Of a DNA stretch of 64,000 nucleotides, positions 33,168 to 41,824 are shown one piece after another. Every line of letters begins with the position of its first letter. Within the stretch, counting starts at the first letter, position 1. Made by a program: the position numbers and the translations under genes. The stretch is from Nocardioides alkalitolerans (lineage in GTDB: Bacteria > Actinomycetota > Actinomycetes > Propionibacteriales > Nocardioidaceae), in contig CP116227.1 in the NCBI GenBank assembly GCA_038184435.1, positions 4,059,501-4,123,500 on the forward strand. Direction: 5' to 3'. The notes beneath the pieces were generated by a model that saw nothing but the letters and a program-made list of their open reading frames with translations, was not told the origin of the DNA and ran no database searches.

Positions 33168-35327
33168 ATGACCACGCTCGCCGATCCGCCCGACCAGGGC
33201 TCGTCGAGAGCCGCGCGCCCGGGCCCCCTCGGCCGCCTGGGGCTCACCGTCCTCGACCACGGACGCGCGACCTGGGTGCTGTGGGCGCTCGTCGTGCTCG
33301 TGCTCGCGGCGTTCGCCCCCCGGGTCGAGCACAACCTGTCGGGCGCGGGCTGGCAGGCGGGCGGCTCCGACTCGGTCGCCGCCCGGGAGCTCGCGGTCGA
33401 GCACTTCGGCGGGAACGCGGCGTCCGCGCTGCAGGTCGTCGTGCACACGACGGACGGCTCGTCGGTCACCGCTGGGGAGGGTGCTGAGGTGCTCTCCGAC
33501 GTGACGGCCGCCCTCGAGGCGGACCCGCGCGTGGCCGAGGTCGTGGCGCCCCAGCCGGGCGCGACCCTCAGCGCGGACGGCTCGACGGCGATCGTGATGG
33601 GTGGCGCCGGTGCCAGCACCGACGACATGGTCCGCGCAGCGCGTGACCTCACCGACGAGCTCACGGGCCTGTCGACGTCCACGGTGGAGGTCGACCCGAC
33701 CGGCGCCTCCCAGCTCTGGTCCGACTTCAACAAGGCCAACCTCGACGCGATGCTCAAGTCCGAGATGGTCTCGTGGCCGGTGACGCTCGCGATCCTCGTG
33801 CTGGCGTTCGGTGCCCTCGTCGCGGCGGGTCTCCCGCTGCTGCTGACGCTGGCCGGTCTCGTGGCCTCCGCCGGCTCGCTCGTGCTCATCAACGAGCTGG
33901 TGCCGGTCTCGATCTGGGCCATGAACTTCGCGATGATGTTCGCCCTCGCGCTCGGCATCGACTACGCCCTCTTCGTGGTGGTGCGCTACCGGGCGGCGCG
34001 GATGGGCCAGCAGAAGTCCGTCCGGGACGCCGTCGTCGAGACCATGGACACCGCGGGGAAGGCGGTGCTCCTCTCCGGCGCCACGGTGCTCGTCTCGCTG
34101 TCGGCGGTGATGCTCGTGCCCTCGCCGGCCTTCCGGTCGATGGCGGGCGGCATCATGCTCGCCGTCGCTTTCGTGCTGGCCGCCACGTTGACCCTGCTCC
34201 CGCTCGTGCTGGCCCGCCTCGACCACCGGATCGACAAGCTCTCGCTGCCCTGGGTCGAGGCGGGCGAGCACCGCTCGGCCTTCTGGGCCCGCTGGGGGGA
34301 GGTGCTGTGGCGTCGGCCGCTCGTGTGGGGCGGTCTGGCCCTCGTGGTGCTCGTCGCGCTGGCGGCGCCCGTGCTCGGCCTGAAGACCGCGATGCCGTCG
34401 ATCAAGGTGCTGCCGGAGGACGCCAGCGCCCGGGTCGGGTACGACGCGGTGGGCACCGCCTTTGGCCCCGGAGCCACCGGCACGATGCAGGTCGTGGCGC
34501 CCGCGTCCGAGGCGCAGCGCGTCGCCGAGTTGCTGGGCGCCGAGCCGGGAGTCGCGGGGGTGCTCCCCGCGCAGCCGGCCGCCGACGGTGCCGGGCTGGT
34601 GCTGATCCAGGTCGTGCCGTCCGTGGACCCCTCCGACCCCGACCTGGGAGCGACCGTCGACCGGCTGCGCGACGACCTGCCCGGTGACGTCCTCGTCGGT
34701 GGCGCGGCGGTCGAGAACCTCGACCTGAAGGCCCAGCTCGACGAGTCCGCGCCGCTCGTCATCGGTGTGGTGCTGGCGCTCGGGTTCGTGCTCCTGCTCG
34801 TCGCCCTGCAGGCACCGCTGATCGCGCTCCTCGGCACGCTCGCCAGCCTGCTGTCGACGGCCGCCGCCTTCGGCGTCGCGCGGCTGGTCTTCCAGGAGGG
34901 CTGGGGGAGCGACGTCCTCGGGTTCGAGTCGCAAGGCTTCCTCGACGCGTGGGCGCCGGTGTTCTTCTTCGCGATGATCTTCGCGATCGCGATGGACTAC
35001 ACGGTCTTCCTGCTCGCGTCGGCCAAGGAGCACTACGAGCGCTCGGGCGATCCGAAGGACGCGATGGTGGGCTCGCTGGCCCACAGCGGCCGCGTCATCT
35101 TCGCCGCGGGCGCGGTGATGGTGGCGGTCTTCTTCACCTTCGCACTCTCCGGGCCGCTGGCGCCGAAGGAGATGGGCATCGTGCTCGGCACCGCGGTGCT
35201 GCTCGACGCCCTGCTCGTGCGCCTCGTGCTCCTGCCGGTGCTGCTGCGCCTGACCGGGCACGCGGCCTGGGCCTCGCCGGCGTGGCTGCGCCGCGTCTTG
35301 CCTCGCGTCACCTTCGCCCACGGCTGA
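33168..35327 (+). CDS. MMPL-family RND transporter
   Basis: A 719-residue, 12-helix transporter made of two repeats: helix 1, a large outside loop (about residues 55-190), five helices, a second outside loop (about 400-510) and five more helices. Proton-relay-type segments FALALGIDYALFVVVRYR and IFAIAMDYTVFLLASAKEHYE are canonical. Family members move lipids, hydrophobic compounds or drugs. GGAAGGACC precedes the ATG, 36 nt after the dioxygenase stop, so it appears to be in the persulfide operon. That is not a usual partner, and its substrate is unknown. Confidence 0.88.
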   Translation: MTTLADPPDQGSSRAARPGPLGRLGLTVLDHGRATWVLWALVVLVLAAFAPRVEHNLSGAGWQAGGSDSVAARELAVEHFGGNAASALQVVVHTTDGSSVTAGEGAEVLSDVTAALEADPRVAEVVAPQPGATLSADGSTAIVMGGAGASTDDMVRAARDLTDELTGLSTSTVEVDPTGASQLWSDFNKANLDAMLKSEMVSWPVTLAILVLAFGALVAAGLPLLLTLAGLVASAGSLVLINELVPVSIWAMNFAMMFALALGIDYALFVVVRYRAARMGQQKSVRDAVVETMDTAGKAVLLSGATVLVSLSAVMLVPSPAFRSMAGGIMLAVAFVLAATLTLLPLVLARLDHRIDKLSLPWVEAGEHRSAFWARWGEVLWRRPLVWGGLALVVLVALAAPVLGLKTAMPSIKVLPEDASARVGYDAVGTAFGPGATGTMQVVAPASEAQRVAELLGAEPGVAGVLPAQPAADGAGLVLIQVVPSVDPSDPDLGATVDRLRDDLPGDVLVGGAAVENLDLKAQLDESAPLVIGVVLALGFVLLLVALQAPLIALLGTLASLLSTAAAFGVARLVFQEGWGSDVLGFESQGFLDAWAPVFFFAMIFAIAMDYTVFLLASAKEHYERSGDPKDAMVGSLAHSGRVIFAAGAVMVAVFFTFALSGPLAPKEMGIVLGTAVLLDALLVRLVLLPVLLRLTGHAAWASPAWLRRVLPRVTFAHG

Positions 35328-35367
35328 TCACTGCCCACCCCTTTTCCGAGAACCCAGGAGGAATCCC

Positions 35368-35532
35368 ATGTGTCGACCGACGAGCTGCAAGAAGTGCGGC
35401 AAGGTGACGTGGGCCGGCTGCGGCATGCACGTGCAGCAGGTGATGGCCGGCGTGCCGCGCGACCAGCGCTGCCTCGGGCACGAGGCCGAACCGCGCACCG
35501 GACTGCTGGCCCGCCTGTTGGGACGGGGCTGA
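35368..35532 (+). CDS. 54-aa Cys-rich zinc-ribbon-like protein
   Basis: A small protein beginning MCRPTSCKKCGKVTWAGCG and ending in an Arg/Leu-rich tail. Five cysteines (residues 2, 7, 10, 18, 35) and two histidines (21, 38) could bind zinc or react with sulfane sulfur; residues 7-10 form CxxC. An excellent ribosome-binding site CAGGAGGAATCCC supports translation. It sits 40 nt after the MMPL gene inside the persulfide operon, which suggests a sulfur-linked role. Similar small Cys-rich proteins occur in actinobacteria, but I know no assigned function. Confidence 0.72.
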   Translation: MCRPTSCKKCGKVTWAGCGMHVQQVMAGVPRDQRCLGHEAEPRTGLLARLLGRG

Positions 35533-35800
35533 CGGTGGCCGCGCCGGGTGCTTCCCTGGGCTCGTGGAGTCGGGGGAGCACGGCCGTGACGGGGGCGGCG
35601 CACGCCGCCCCCACGGCACCCGGCGCGGCACCCGGCGCGGCGCTCGTCCTGGACCTGGACCTGGGCCTGGACCTGGGCCACACGCTCGGGTCCGAGCCTG
35701 GCTCCGTGCCGCCGCCGCGGCCGCGCGGAGCGCAGCCGAGGCGCGCGTGCCGTCCTGACCCCGTTCCTCGGTGGTCGACGCGCACGGGGGCCTGCCCCCC
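35533..35800. other. Gene-poor, low-complexity spacer with a strong hairpin
   Basis: No supported gene. A perfect 10-bp stem GGGGGCGGCG-CA-CGCCGCCCCC lies at 35591-35612, and could terminate part of the operon. It is followed by a doubled ACCCGGCGCGGC (about 35617-35642) and a CCTGGAC/CCTGGGC run (35648-35679). The reading frames across it encode only low-complexity peptides. Confidence 0.6.
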
Positions 35801-36598
35801 ATGAGCAGTGTCCTGCTCGCGCTGGCGCTGGGCGCGCTGATCGGCGGCGTCCTGGGCGGGCTGGGCGGTGGGGGAGCGGTGCTCACCGTCCCGGCGCTCG
35901 TCTACCTGCTGCACCAGCCCGTCGCCGAGGCGACGGCCGGGAGCCTGGTGGTCGTCGGTGCCTCGGCCCTGGCCGGCCTGGCGACCTATGCGCGGTCCCG
36001 CCTCGTCGAGTGGCGGGTCGGGGCTCTCCTCGTCGTGGTGGGCCTGCCGGCGACGTCCGTGGGCACCCTGCTGAGCCACCGGGTCGACCCCGACGTGCTG
36101 CTGCTGCTGGGCTTCGCCGGCGTGATGCTGCTCGCCGCGGTCCCGCTGTTCCGCGACGGCCCGGGTGCCGATCCCGCCGAGCCGCCCGGCCCGACAGCGG
36201 CGGCGGCGCGGCGTACGCCGTGGGTGCCGACCGTGCTCGCGGCGACCGTGGTCGGGGCCCTGACCGGTTGCTTCGGCGTCGGCGGCGGGTTCGTCGTCGT
36301 CCCGGCCCTCGTCCTCGGGCTGCGGCTGCCCGTGCAACGCGCGGTCGGCACCTCCTTGCTGGTGGTGGCGGCCAACGCGGCGCTCGCGCTGGGTGGGCGG
36401 GTCGCGGGGGCGGACCTCGACCCGGAGGTGCTCGTGCCGTTCGCTGCCGCCGCGGTGGGCACGAGCGTGGTGGCGGCGAGGTGGGCGCCCCGGTTGCCGG
36501 CCCGTCCGCTGCGCCGCGGGTTCGCCGCGCTCCTCGTCGTCGTCGCGGTGGGCACGGCGCTCGCGGCGGCGGGCGTCCCACCCTCAGGATCGTCCTGA
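35801..36598 (+). CDS. tauE: TauE/SafE-family sulfite/sulfonate exporter
   Basis: A 265-residue membrane protein with about eight helices in two halves. Each half begins with a Gly-rich motif: GALIGGVLGGLGGGGAVLTVPALVY and ALTGCFGVGGGFVVVPALVLGL. The family exports sulfite or sulfoacetate. A tauE gene is part of the S. aureus cst operon, so here it probably removes sulfite made by the persulfide dioxygenase. The ATG at 35801 lacks a clear Shine-Dalgarno; an in-frame GTG at 35771 is the alternative. Confidence 0.85.
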   Translation: MSSVLLALALGALIGGVLGGLGGGGAVLTVPALVYLLHQPVAEATAGSLVVVGASALAGLATYARSRLVEWRVGALLVVVGLPATSVGTLLSHRVDPDVLLLLGFAGVMLLAAVPLFRDGPGADPAEPPGPTAAAARRTPWVPTVLAATVVGALTGCFGVGGGFVVVPALVLGLRLPVQRAVGTSLLVVAANAALALGGRVAGADLDPEVLVPFAAAAVGTSVVAARWAPRLPARPLRRGFAALLVVVAVGTALAAAGVPPSGSS

Positions 36599-36614
36599 GG
36601 GTGGAGGGTGGAGC

Positions 36615-36887
36615 TCATCCGGGGGGTGCATGACGCTGTGACGGGGTCCGAGGATGCGGACCGTCCAGCCGCGCGTAGACCACCCCGGTCGCGGCGTCGA
36701 CCACCTCGACGGCCGCGCCGGGCAGGTCCAGCGGTGGACGCACGACGGTGGTGCCGCGCGCCGCGCGCACGCTGAGGTAGGCGCCGTCGCCCGTCCGCAG
36801 GTCGGCGCTCAGCACGAGCAGGTCGAGCTCGCGGCTCGCCTCGATGTGCAGCTGCCCGTCGACGACCAGCACCGCCGCGGCGGTCAC
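36615..36887 (-). CDS. Hypothetical protein, 90 aa
   Basis: A possible gene convergent with tauE, starting at GTG 36887. The product has a balanced composition (VVDGQLHIEASRELDLLVLSADLR), unlike the Arg-rich translations of the opposite strand, and looks like a small beta-rich domain. No family is recognised, there is no clear ribosome-binding site, and the tail is Pro/His-rich. Could be spurious. Confidence 0.35.
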   Translation of the reverse strand: MTAAAVLVVDGQLHIEASRELDLLVLSADLRTGDGAYLSVRAARGTTVVRPPLDLPGAAVEVVDAATGVVYARLDGPHPRTPSQRHAPPG

Positions 36888-37312
36888 CGGTGGTACGCCG
36901 GGTGGTGCGGGCAGGCGCCCCGGTGGCGCAGGCGGCAGCGCAGTTCGCGGTGGAGTCGTCGCAGCAAGGGATCACCTTCGTCGGTCGGCGGTGCCGGAGG
37001 GCGGTGGACGGGCGGCCCGCGCACCCCCGGCGTCCGGGCCCCCCGGGCCGGGCACCCGGGGGCGCGGCGAGGCCCACCCCGGCTGACGTCGGTGTCGGCA
37101 GCTGCACCGTAGGCGAGGCCGGACCCTCCTCGCTGCCGACCGATCGACCCCGGGTCGACCGGCCGACGCCGTGTGTCGGTCGATCGGAGGACACGGCGTC
37201 GCCGCACGTCCGGGCGCCTTGCGGACCGTCACGTGGACCCCCATCCTGGGTCGCGTCGCACGACCGGCGCCGTCGGTGGGACACGACCCCGGCAGCCCCG
37301 GCAGGAGGCAGG
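36888..37312. other. Intergenic region upstream of the NarL-type regulator
   Basis: No supported gene in 425 nt. It contains a 10-bp inverted repeat CCGATCGACC (37140-37149) / GGTCGATCGG (37178-37187), with a related GGGTCGACC between the arms. This could be a regulator-binding region for the two-component genes that follow. The rest is low-complexity GC-rich sequence. Confidence 0.5.
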
Positions 37313-37945
37313 ATGATCACGGTCGCCGTCGGCGACGACCACCCGGTCGTGCGCGCGGGCCTGGTGCAGATCCTCGCCGCCGCCCCGGACGTGCGCGTGG
37401 TGGCCGAGGCGGACGACGGGGAGGAGCTCCTCGCGGCGGTCCGGCACCACCGGCCGGACGTCGCGCTCTCCGACTTCCGGATGCCCGTCCTCGACGGCGC
37501 GGCCGTCGCCGCGCAGGCCACCGCCGAGGGCCTCGGGACGCGGGTGCTGCTGCTCTCGGCGTACGCCGACCCCGCGATCGTCTTCCGCTGCGTCGAGAGC
37601 GGGGCCGCCGGCTTCCTGTCCAAGGACGCCGACCGGGCCACGCTCCTGCGCGCCCTCCGCGAGGTGGCGGCCGGACGTGACTTCCTGCCGCCGGACCTCG
37701 TGCCCGACCTCATGGACGAGGTCCGGCGGCGGCGCACCGCGACGCCGGCCGTGACGCTGAGCGCCCGGGAGCGCGAGATCCTCGAGGCGGTGGCGGCGGG
37801 CCTGTCCGCGCCCGCGATCGCGGCCGAGGCGCACCTGTCGCTCTCGACGGTGAAGACCTACCTGCAGCGGGTCTACGAGAAGCTCGGCGTCGGCGACCGG
37901 GGCGCGGCGGTCGCGGAGGCCATGCGCCGGGGTCTCCTGCGGTGA
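37313..37945 (+). CDS. NarL/LuxR-type response regulator
   Basis: A 210-residue regulator: receiver domain with D8/D9, phosphoacceptor Asp54 (VALSDFRMP) and Lys in GFLSKDADRATLL, then a LuxR-type HTH (LSAREREILEAVAAGLSAPAIAAEAHLSLSTVKTYLQRVYEKLGV). AGGAGGCAGG precedes the ATG. It overlaps by 4 nt (GTGA) with the sensor kinase gene. This is the typical actinobacterial NarL/DesR-like pair; the stimulus is unknown. Confidence 0.92.
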   Translation: MITVAVGDDHPVVRAGLVQILAAAPDVRVVAEADDGEELLAAVRHHRPDVALSDFRMPVLDGAAVAAQATAEGLGTRVLLLSAYADPAIVFRCVESGAAGFLSKDADRATLLRALREVAAGRDFLPPDLVPDLMDEVRRRRTATPAVTLSAREREILEAVAAGLSAPAIAAEAHLSLSTVKTYLQRVYEKLGVGDRGAAVAEAMRRGLLR

Positions 37946-39144
37946 GGGTCCACCCCGGCTCCCGGGTGCTCGCCTCGGTGCACGTGGTGACGGCCCTGCT
38001 CCGCCTGGCTCTCCTGGTGCCCCTCGTCGTGCTGGTGCCGGTGCTGGCGGACGTCGGCGACGCGAGCCCCGGCTACCTCGTCGGGCTCGGCGTGTTCGCC
38101 CTGTGGGGCGCGTTCACGCTGGCCTGGTCCTCGACCCGTCCCGTGCCGCCGTGGGCGGGGCCGGCCAGCATCGCGGTGGACCTCGTCCTGCTCGTGGCGA
38201 TGGCGGCCGGGTCGGCCGGGGCGACGTCGTACATCTCCCCGGTCTTCTACCTCTACCCGATCTTCACGGTGTTCTACTACCGCCCGCTCCTCACGGCGGT
38301 CGTGGGCGGTGTCGTGGCCGGCGGGTACGCCGCGGTGTGGCTCCAGAACTTCGCCGTGCGCGGCGGGCCGTACGTCTCGGGCGTCGTGTGGATGCACTTC
38401 CTCCTGCTCGCCTGGATGGCCCTGACGACGACGGCGCTCTCCCTCGTGCTGGCCCACCGGGCGCGCGCGGAGACGGCGGGGCGGGCGGTGCAGGACGAAT
38501 TGACCGCGCAGCTGCTCGCGGCCGACTTCCGGGCGAGCACCCGCCTGGCCGACGACCTCCACGACGGCCCGCTGCAGGACGTCATCGCCGTGCGCCGCCT
38601 CCTCGAGCAGGTCGCCGACACCTCGCCCGAGCCGGCGCGGGTCGCGGCGGCCGCGGCCCTGCTCGAGGACGTCACCGCCCACCTCCGCGGCACCGTCGCC
38701 AACCTCCACCCGCAGGTGCTCTCGCAGCTGGGGCTCGAGGCGGCGGTGCAGGAGCTGGGACGTCAGGCCGACCGCGCCGGCGGGGTGCCCGTCACGGTCG
38801 TCACCGAGCCGGTGGGGGACCTCGGGGCCGACCGGGCCTACGCCCTCTTCGCCGCAGGGCGCGAGCTGCTCAGCAACGTCCAGCGCCATGCCGGAGCCCG
38901 GGAGGTGCTGGTGGAGCTGTGCCGCGACGGCGACCGGGTGGAGCTGTCGGTCTGCGACGACGGGATCGGCATGCCGGCGGGGCGCGCGCCCGGCGACCAC
39001 GTGGGCGCCGGGCACATCGGGCTCGCCTCGCACGCGCTGCGGCTCCGCAGCCTCGGGGGTTCCCTCCAGCTCGCGCCCCGGCACCCCCGCGGTCTCATCG
39101 CGCGGGCGACGCTGCCGGTCGAGGGCCGGGGGACGGTGGCCTAG
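37942..39144 (+). CDS. Sensor histidine kinase, HisKA_3/DesK type
   Basis: A 400-residue kinase. About five to six membrane helices occupy the first 170 residues, without a large sensor loop. A dimerisation/phosphoacceptor helix carries His207 in LADDLHDGPLQDVIAVRRLL. The HATPase domain is seen as YALFAAGRELLSNVQRHAGA and GIGMPAG, ending GHIGLASHALRLRSLGGSL. It phosphorylates the NarL-type regulator encoded upstream. The membrane-embedded input suggests sensing of the membrane or of a hydrophobic signal. Confidence 0.9.
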   Translation: MRVHPGSRVLASVHVVTALLRLALLVPLVVLVPVLADVGDASPGYLVGLGVFALWGAFTLAWSSTRPVPPWAGPASIAVDLVLLVAMAAGSAGATSYISPVFYLYPIFTVFYYRPLLTAVVGGVVAGGYAAVWLQNFAVRGGPYVSGVVWMHFLLLAWMALTTTALSLVLAHRARAETAGRAVQDELTAQLLAADFRASTRLADDLHDGPLQDVIAVRRLLEQVADTSPEPARVAAAAALLEDVTAHLRGTVANLHPQVLSQLGLEAAVQELGRQADRAGGVPVTVVTEPVGDLGADRAYALFAAGRELLSNVQRHAGAREVLVELCRDGDRVELSVCDDGIGMPAGRAPGDHVGAGHIGLASHALRLRSLGGSLQLAPRHPRGLIARATLPVEGRGTVA

Positions 39145-39160
39145 CGGCGTCCCGCCGCAG

Positions 39161-39580
39161 TCAGCGCAGCCCCTCGCGGAACACCTGGTGGAAAACCTCG
39201 GCGTTGCCGCCCGCCGGCGTGCTCAAGCCCAGCTCGCGGTTGGTGCGGAGGTAGTCGGAGAACCCCGGCAGCCGCTGCGCCTCGACGCCGTCGATCCGCC
39301 GGAACCCCATGGTCCACTCGGGAAACGCGCGCTCGGTGATCTGCTCGTTGAGCACGATGAAGAGGCCCCGGTGCCGCGGGTCGGCGAGGATGCGGCCGAA
39401 GGTGGCGTGCACGGCCGCGTCCGGCCCCTCGAGGGTCTGCACGAAGCTGCCGTCCGCGTAGAGGAGCGCACCGGTCAGGTCCGCGGCGTGGTTGGCGGCG
39501 CGCGACTGGCGCAGCAGGTCCTCGAGCTCCTCGGGCGACATCGGCTCCACGGCGCTGCTGAGGTAGGTCAACGAGATCAT
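39161..39580 (-). CDS. BLUF-domain blue-light sensor
   Basis: A 139-residue protein consisting of one BLUF (FAD-binding) domain plus a short tail. The photochemical residues align with AppA by spacing: Tyr6 (ISLTYLSS), Asn30 (RAANHAADLTG), Gln48 (GSFVQTLEG), Trp89 and Met91 (EWTMGFR). All are present, so blue-light signalling should be intact. There is no output domain, so it must act through a partner. GAGGAGCAG on the minus strand precedes the ATG. It is convergent with the sensor kinase gene and divergent from the LCP gene. Confidence 0.92.
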   Translation of the reverse strand: MISLTYLSSAVEPMSPEELEDLLRQSRAANHAADLTGALLYADGSFVQTLEGPDAAVHATFGRILADPRHRGLFIVLNEQITERAFPEWTMGFRRIDGVEAQRLPGFSDYLRTNRELGLSTPAGGNAEVFHQVFREGLR

Positions 39581-39816
39581 GGGTCACCTGCTCCTCAGTG
39601 CTGTCGGGCCTCCCCATCGTCACACGCCGGGCGTACGTCGTCGCGCGGCCCCCTGCCGTCCCGCGGGTCCGTGGAGCCCTGGTCACCCGTGCGGGCGAGC
39701 GGGCGACGTACCTGAACGGAGGCTGTGACCTTCGCCAGAACGCCGTCGATGATGTCGCACGCGTTGCCGGGCCCACGTACATTGCGTCTGGCCCTCGTCC
39801 ACGTTCAGGAGAAGAC

Positions 39817-41052
39817 GTGTCCGTCACACCCCCGAGCCCCTCCGGCCGTCGCGCCGCTCCCAAGCGTCGCGCGCGCTCGAAGCGCCGGCACACCGTGGCG
39901 ACCGTCATCACCGCCACTGCAGCGACGCTGTGCATGGTGACCGCCCTCGGCGTCGCCTTCACCGTGCGTCAGCTCGACAACGGGATCAACACCTTCGCCA
40001 ACCAGGACGAGGCGCTGGGCGACGACCGTCCGGAGAAGGCCGACGCCGACACCCCGGAGGAGCCGCTCAACATCCTCCTCGTCGGGTCCGACGCCAACAA
40101 CCCCGACAACGGGGCGCGCTCCGACACCACGATCATCATGCACCTCTCGGGCGACCGGGAGTTCGCCTACGGCGTGAGCCTCCCGCGGGACGCGCTCGTC
40201 GACCGGCCCGAGTGCCTCGCGCCGGACGGCTCGGAGGTGCCGGGCGAGGACATGGTCATGTTCAACACGGCCTACAGCGAGGGCGGTGCCCTCTGCACGC
40301 AGCGGACCGTCGAGTCGCTCACCGACATCCGCATCGACGCGACGATCGAGATGGACTTCGGCGGGTTCGAGGACATGGTCGACGCCATCGGCGGCGTCGA
40401 GATCTGCCTGACCGAGCCGATCCGGGCGAGCCGCTACAACAAGGCGCTGCCGAAGGAGGGCACCTTCACGGCGAACGGCGAGGAGGCGCTCATCTACGTG
40501 CGCGAGCGCCACCAGCTCTCGATCAACGGCGACGTCGGCCGCATGAAGCGTCAGCAGGCCTTCCTCGCCTCGATGGCCAACAAGGTGGTGTCGGCGGAGA
40601 CGCTGACGAGCCCCACCCGTGTCGCCAACTTCGTGAACGCCGTCTTCGACTCGATGACCATCACCGACGGCTACAACAACATCAGCTCGCTCGTCGACAT
40701 CGCCACCGGTTTCAACGGCATCGGCGTCGACAACATCAACTTCCTCACGGTGCCCAACGAGGAGTACCCCGAGGACCGCAACCGCCTCGTCTGGACCGAC
40801 GAGGCCGACGACCTGTGGGCCCTCATCCGCGAGGACAAGCCCCTGACGTCCGAGTTCCTCACCGGCGCCATCGGCGCCGAGGAGAGCGGCGGCAGCGTCA
40901 ACACGGGCGAGCCGTCGGCGTCGCCGACCGACCCCGGCAGCACCGCCACGGACCCGTCGACCACCGCGACCGACGACCCCGTCGACAGCGACCCGACGGA
41001 CGACGAGGAGTTCAACGCCGAGGACTTCGCCGCCAGCAACGGTCTCTGCTGA
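39817..41052 (+). CDS. LCP (LytR-CpsA-Psr) family cell-wall glycopolymer transferase
   Basis: A 411-residue membrane-anchored enzyme: basic N-terminus (RRAAPKRRARSKRRH), one transmembrane helix, then the LCP domain. Key motifs are NILLVGSDANN, GARSDTTIIMHL with the catalytic-region Arg/Asp, YGVSLPRDALV, and YVRERHQLSINGDVGRMKRQQAFL. It attaches teichoic acid, arabinogalactan-like or capsule polymers to peptidoglycan. The tail is a Thr/Ser/Asp/Pro-rich disordered segment. GTG at 39817 is chosen because CAGGAGAAG lies just upstream. Confidence 0.88.
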   Translation: MSVTPPSPSGRRAAPKRRARSKRRHTVATVITATAATLCMVTALGVAFTVRQLDNGINTFANQDEALGDDRPEKADADTPEEPLNILLVGSDANNPDNGARSDTTIIMHLSGDREFAYGVSLPRDALVDRPECLAPDGSEVPGEDMVMFNTAYSEGGALCTQRTVESLTDIRIDATIEMDFGGFEDMVDAIGGVEICLTEPIRASRYNKALPKEGTFTANGEEALIYVRERHQLSINGDVGRMKRQQAFLASMANKVVSAETLTSPTRVANFVNAVFDSMTITDGYNNISSLVDIATGFNGIGVDNINFLTVPNEEYPEDRNRLVWTDEADDLWALIREDKPLTSEFLTGAIGAEESGGSVNTGEPSASPTDPGSTATDPSTTATDDPVDSDPTDDEEFNAEDFAASNGLC

Positions 41053-41247
41053 ATGCCCGAGCAGGAGACGCGGCCCGACCCCGAGCCCGAGTGGCAGCGC
41101 AAGCGCCGCCTCGCGGCGATCTTCGGTGACGCGCTGCCCGAGCAGACCGGCGACGACACCGATCGCGGCGAGCCGGGCGACGCGCGCGGCGGCGAGGCGG
41201 CCTCCGACGCGTGGCTCCGGGCGCAGGTCCCGCCGCACCATGGCTGA
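41053..41247 (+). CDS. Small acidic hypothetical protein (64 aa)
   Basis: The ATG directly follows the LCP stop with no gap. The product has a conserved-looking core EWQRKRRLAAIFGDALPEQTGDD followed by a charged Gly/Ala tail. Short proteins with the pattern KRRLAxxFGDxLPE occur in many actinobacteria without assigned function. It overlaps the next gene by 8 nt, which supports a three-gene transcription unit. Confidence 0.65.
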   Translation: MPEQETRPDPEPEWQRKRRLAAIFGDALPEQTGDDTDRGEPGDARGGEAASDAWLRAQVPPHHG

Positions 41248-41818
41248 CGCCGGGCCCACGGTCGCGGCGAGCGCCCTCCGCGAGATCGTCGTCGTCCCGC
41301 CCGTGCCGGCGCTGCTGCCCGAGCACGCGGGACTCGTCGACCCGGTGGCCGAGCTGCGCGCCGCCGTCACCTCTGCCGTCGCGGGGCTCCGCGCCGCGGG
41401 CGGCTCGGTCGGCGTGCTCGGCTCACCGGCCGCGGCCCGCGTCGCGGACCACCTCCTCGACGGGGTTCCGCACGCGTCGTACGACGCGGAGCGAGCGCCC
41501 ACCGATCCCGCCGACCCCGTCGGCCTGCTGGTGCTGGGCAACGGCTCGGCCATGCGCACCGAGAAGGCCCCCGGCCACCTCGACGCGCGGGCCGAGGGCT
41601 TCGACGCCGCGCTGGGGGCGGCCCTCGCGGCGGCGGACGGTGCGGCGCTGGCCGACGTCGACGGAGCACTGGGACGTGACCTGTGGGCCGAGGTCGAGCC
41701 GCTCCGCGACCTCGGGCGGCTGCTGCGCGCCACCGGGAGCGCCTGGCGCGTCGACGTGACCTACGACGACGCGCCGTACGGCGTGCAGTACTGGGTCGCG
41801 CGCCTCACCCCCGCCTGA
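41240..41818 (+). CDS. Class III extradiol dioxygenase-like protein
   Basis: A 192-residue protein starting at an ATG inside the end of the preceding small gene. The N-terminal IVVVPPVPALLPEHAGLVDPVAELRAAV and the segment LLVLGNGSAMRTEKAPGHLDARAEGFDAAL resemble actinobacterial proteins annotated as class III extradiol ring-cleavage dioxygenase subunit B-like. It lacks an obvious full metal-ligand set, so dioxygenase activity is doubtful. The function is unknown. It is convergent with the MFS transporter gene. Confidence 0.55.
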   Translation: MADAGPTVAASALREIVVVPPVPALLPEHAGLVDPVAELRAAVTSAVAGLRAAGGSVGVLGSPAAARVADHLLDGVPHASYDAERAPTDPADPVGLLVLGNGSAMRTEKAPGHLDARAEGFDAALGAALAAADGAALADVDGALGRDLWAEVEPLRDLGRLLRATGSAWRVDVTYDDAPYGVQYWVARLTPA

Positions 41819-41824
41819 CCGCTC

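Noticed and set aside
35370..35804. 144-codon + strand frame overlapping the Cys-rich gene and the spacer
   Set aside because: The frame is Ala/Gly/Pro/Leu-repetitive, overlaps the 54-aa gene that has the proper ribosome-binding site, and ends inside tauE.
36654..37112. 152-codon + strand frame before the NarL-type regulator
   Set aside because: Its translation is Arg/Gly/Pro-rich without hydrophobic patterning; the opposite-strand 90-aa frame looks better, and even that is uncertain.
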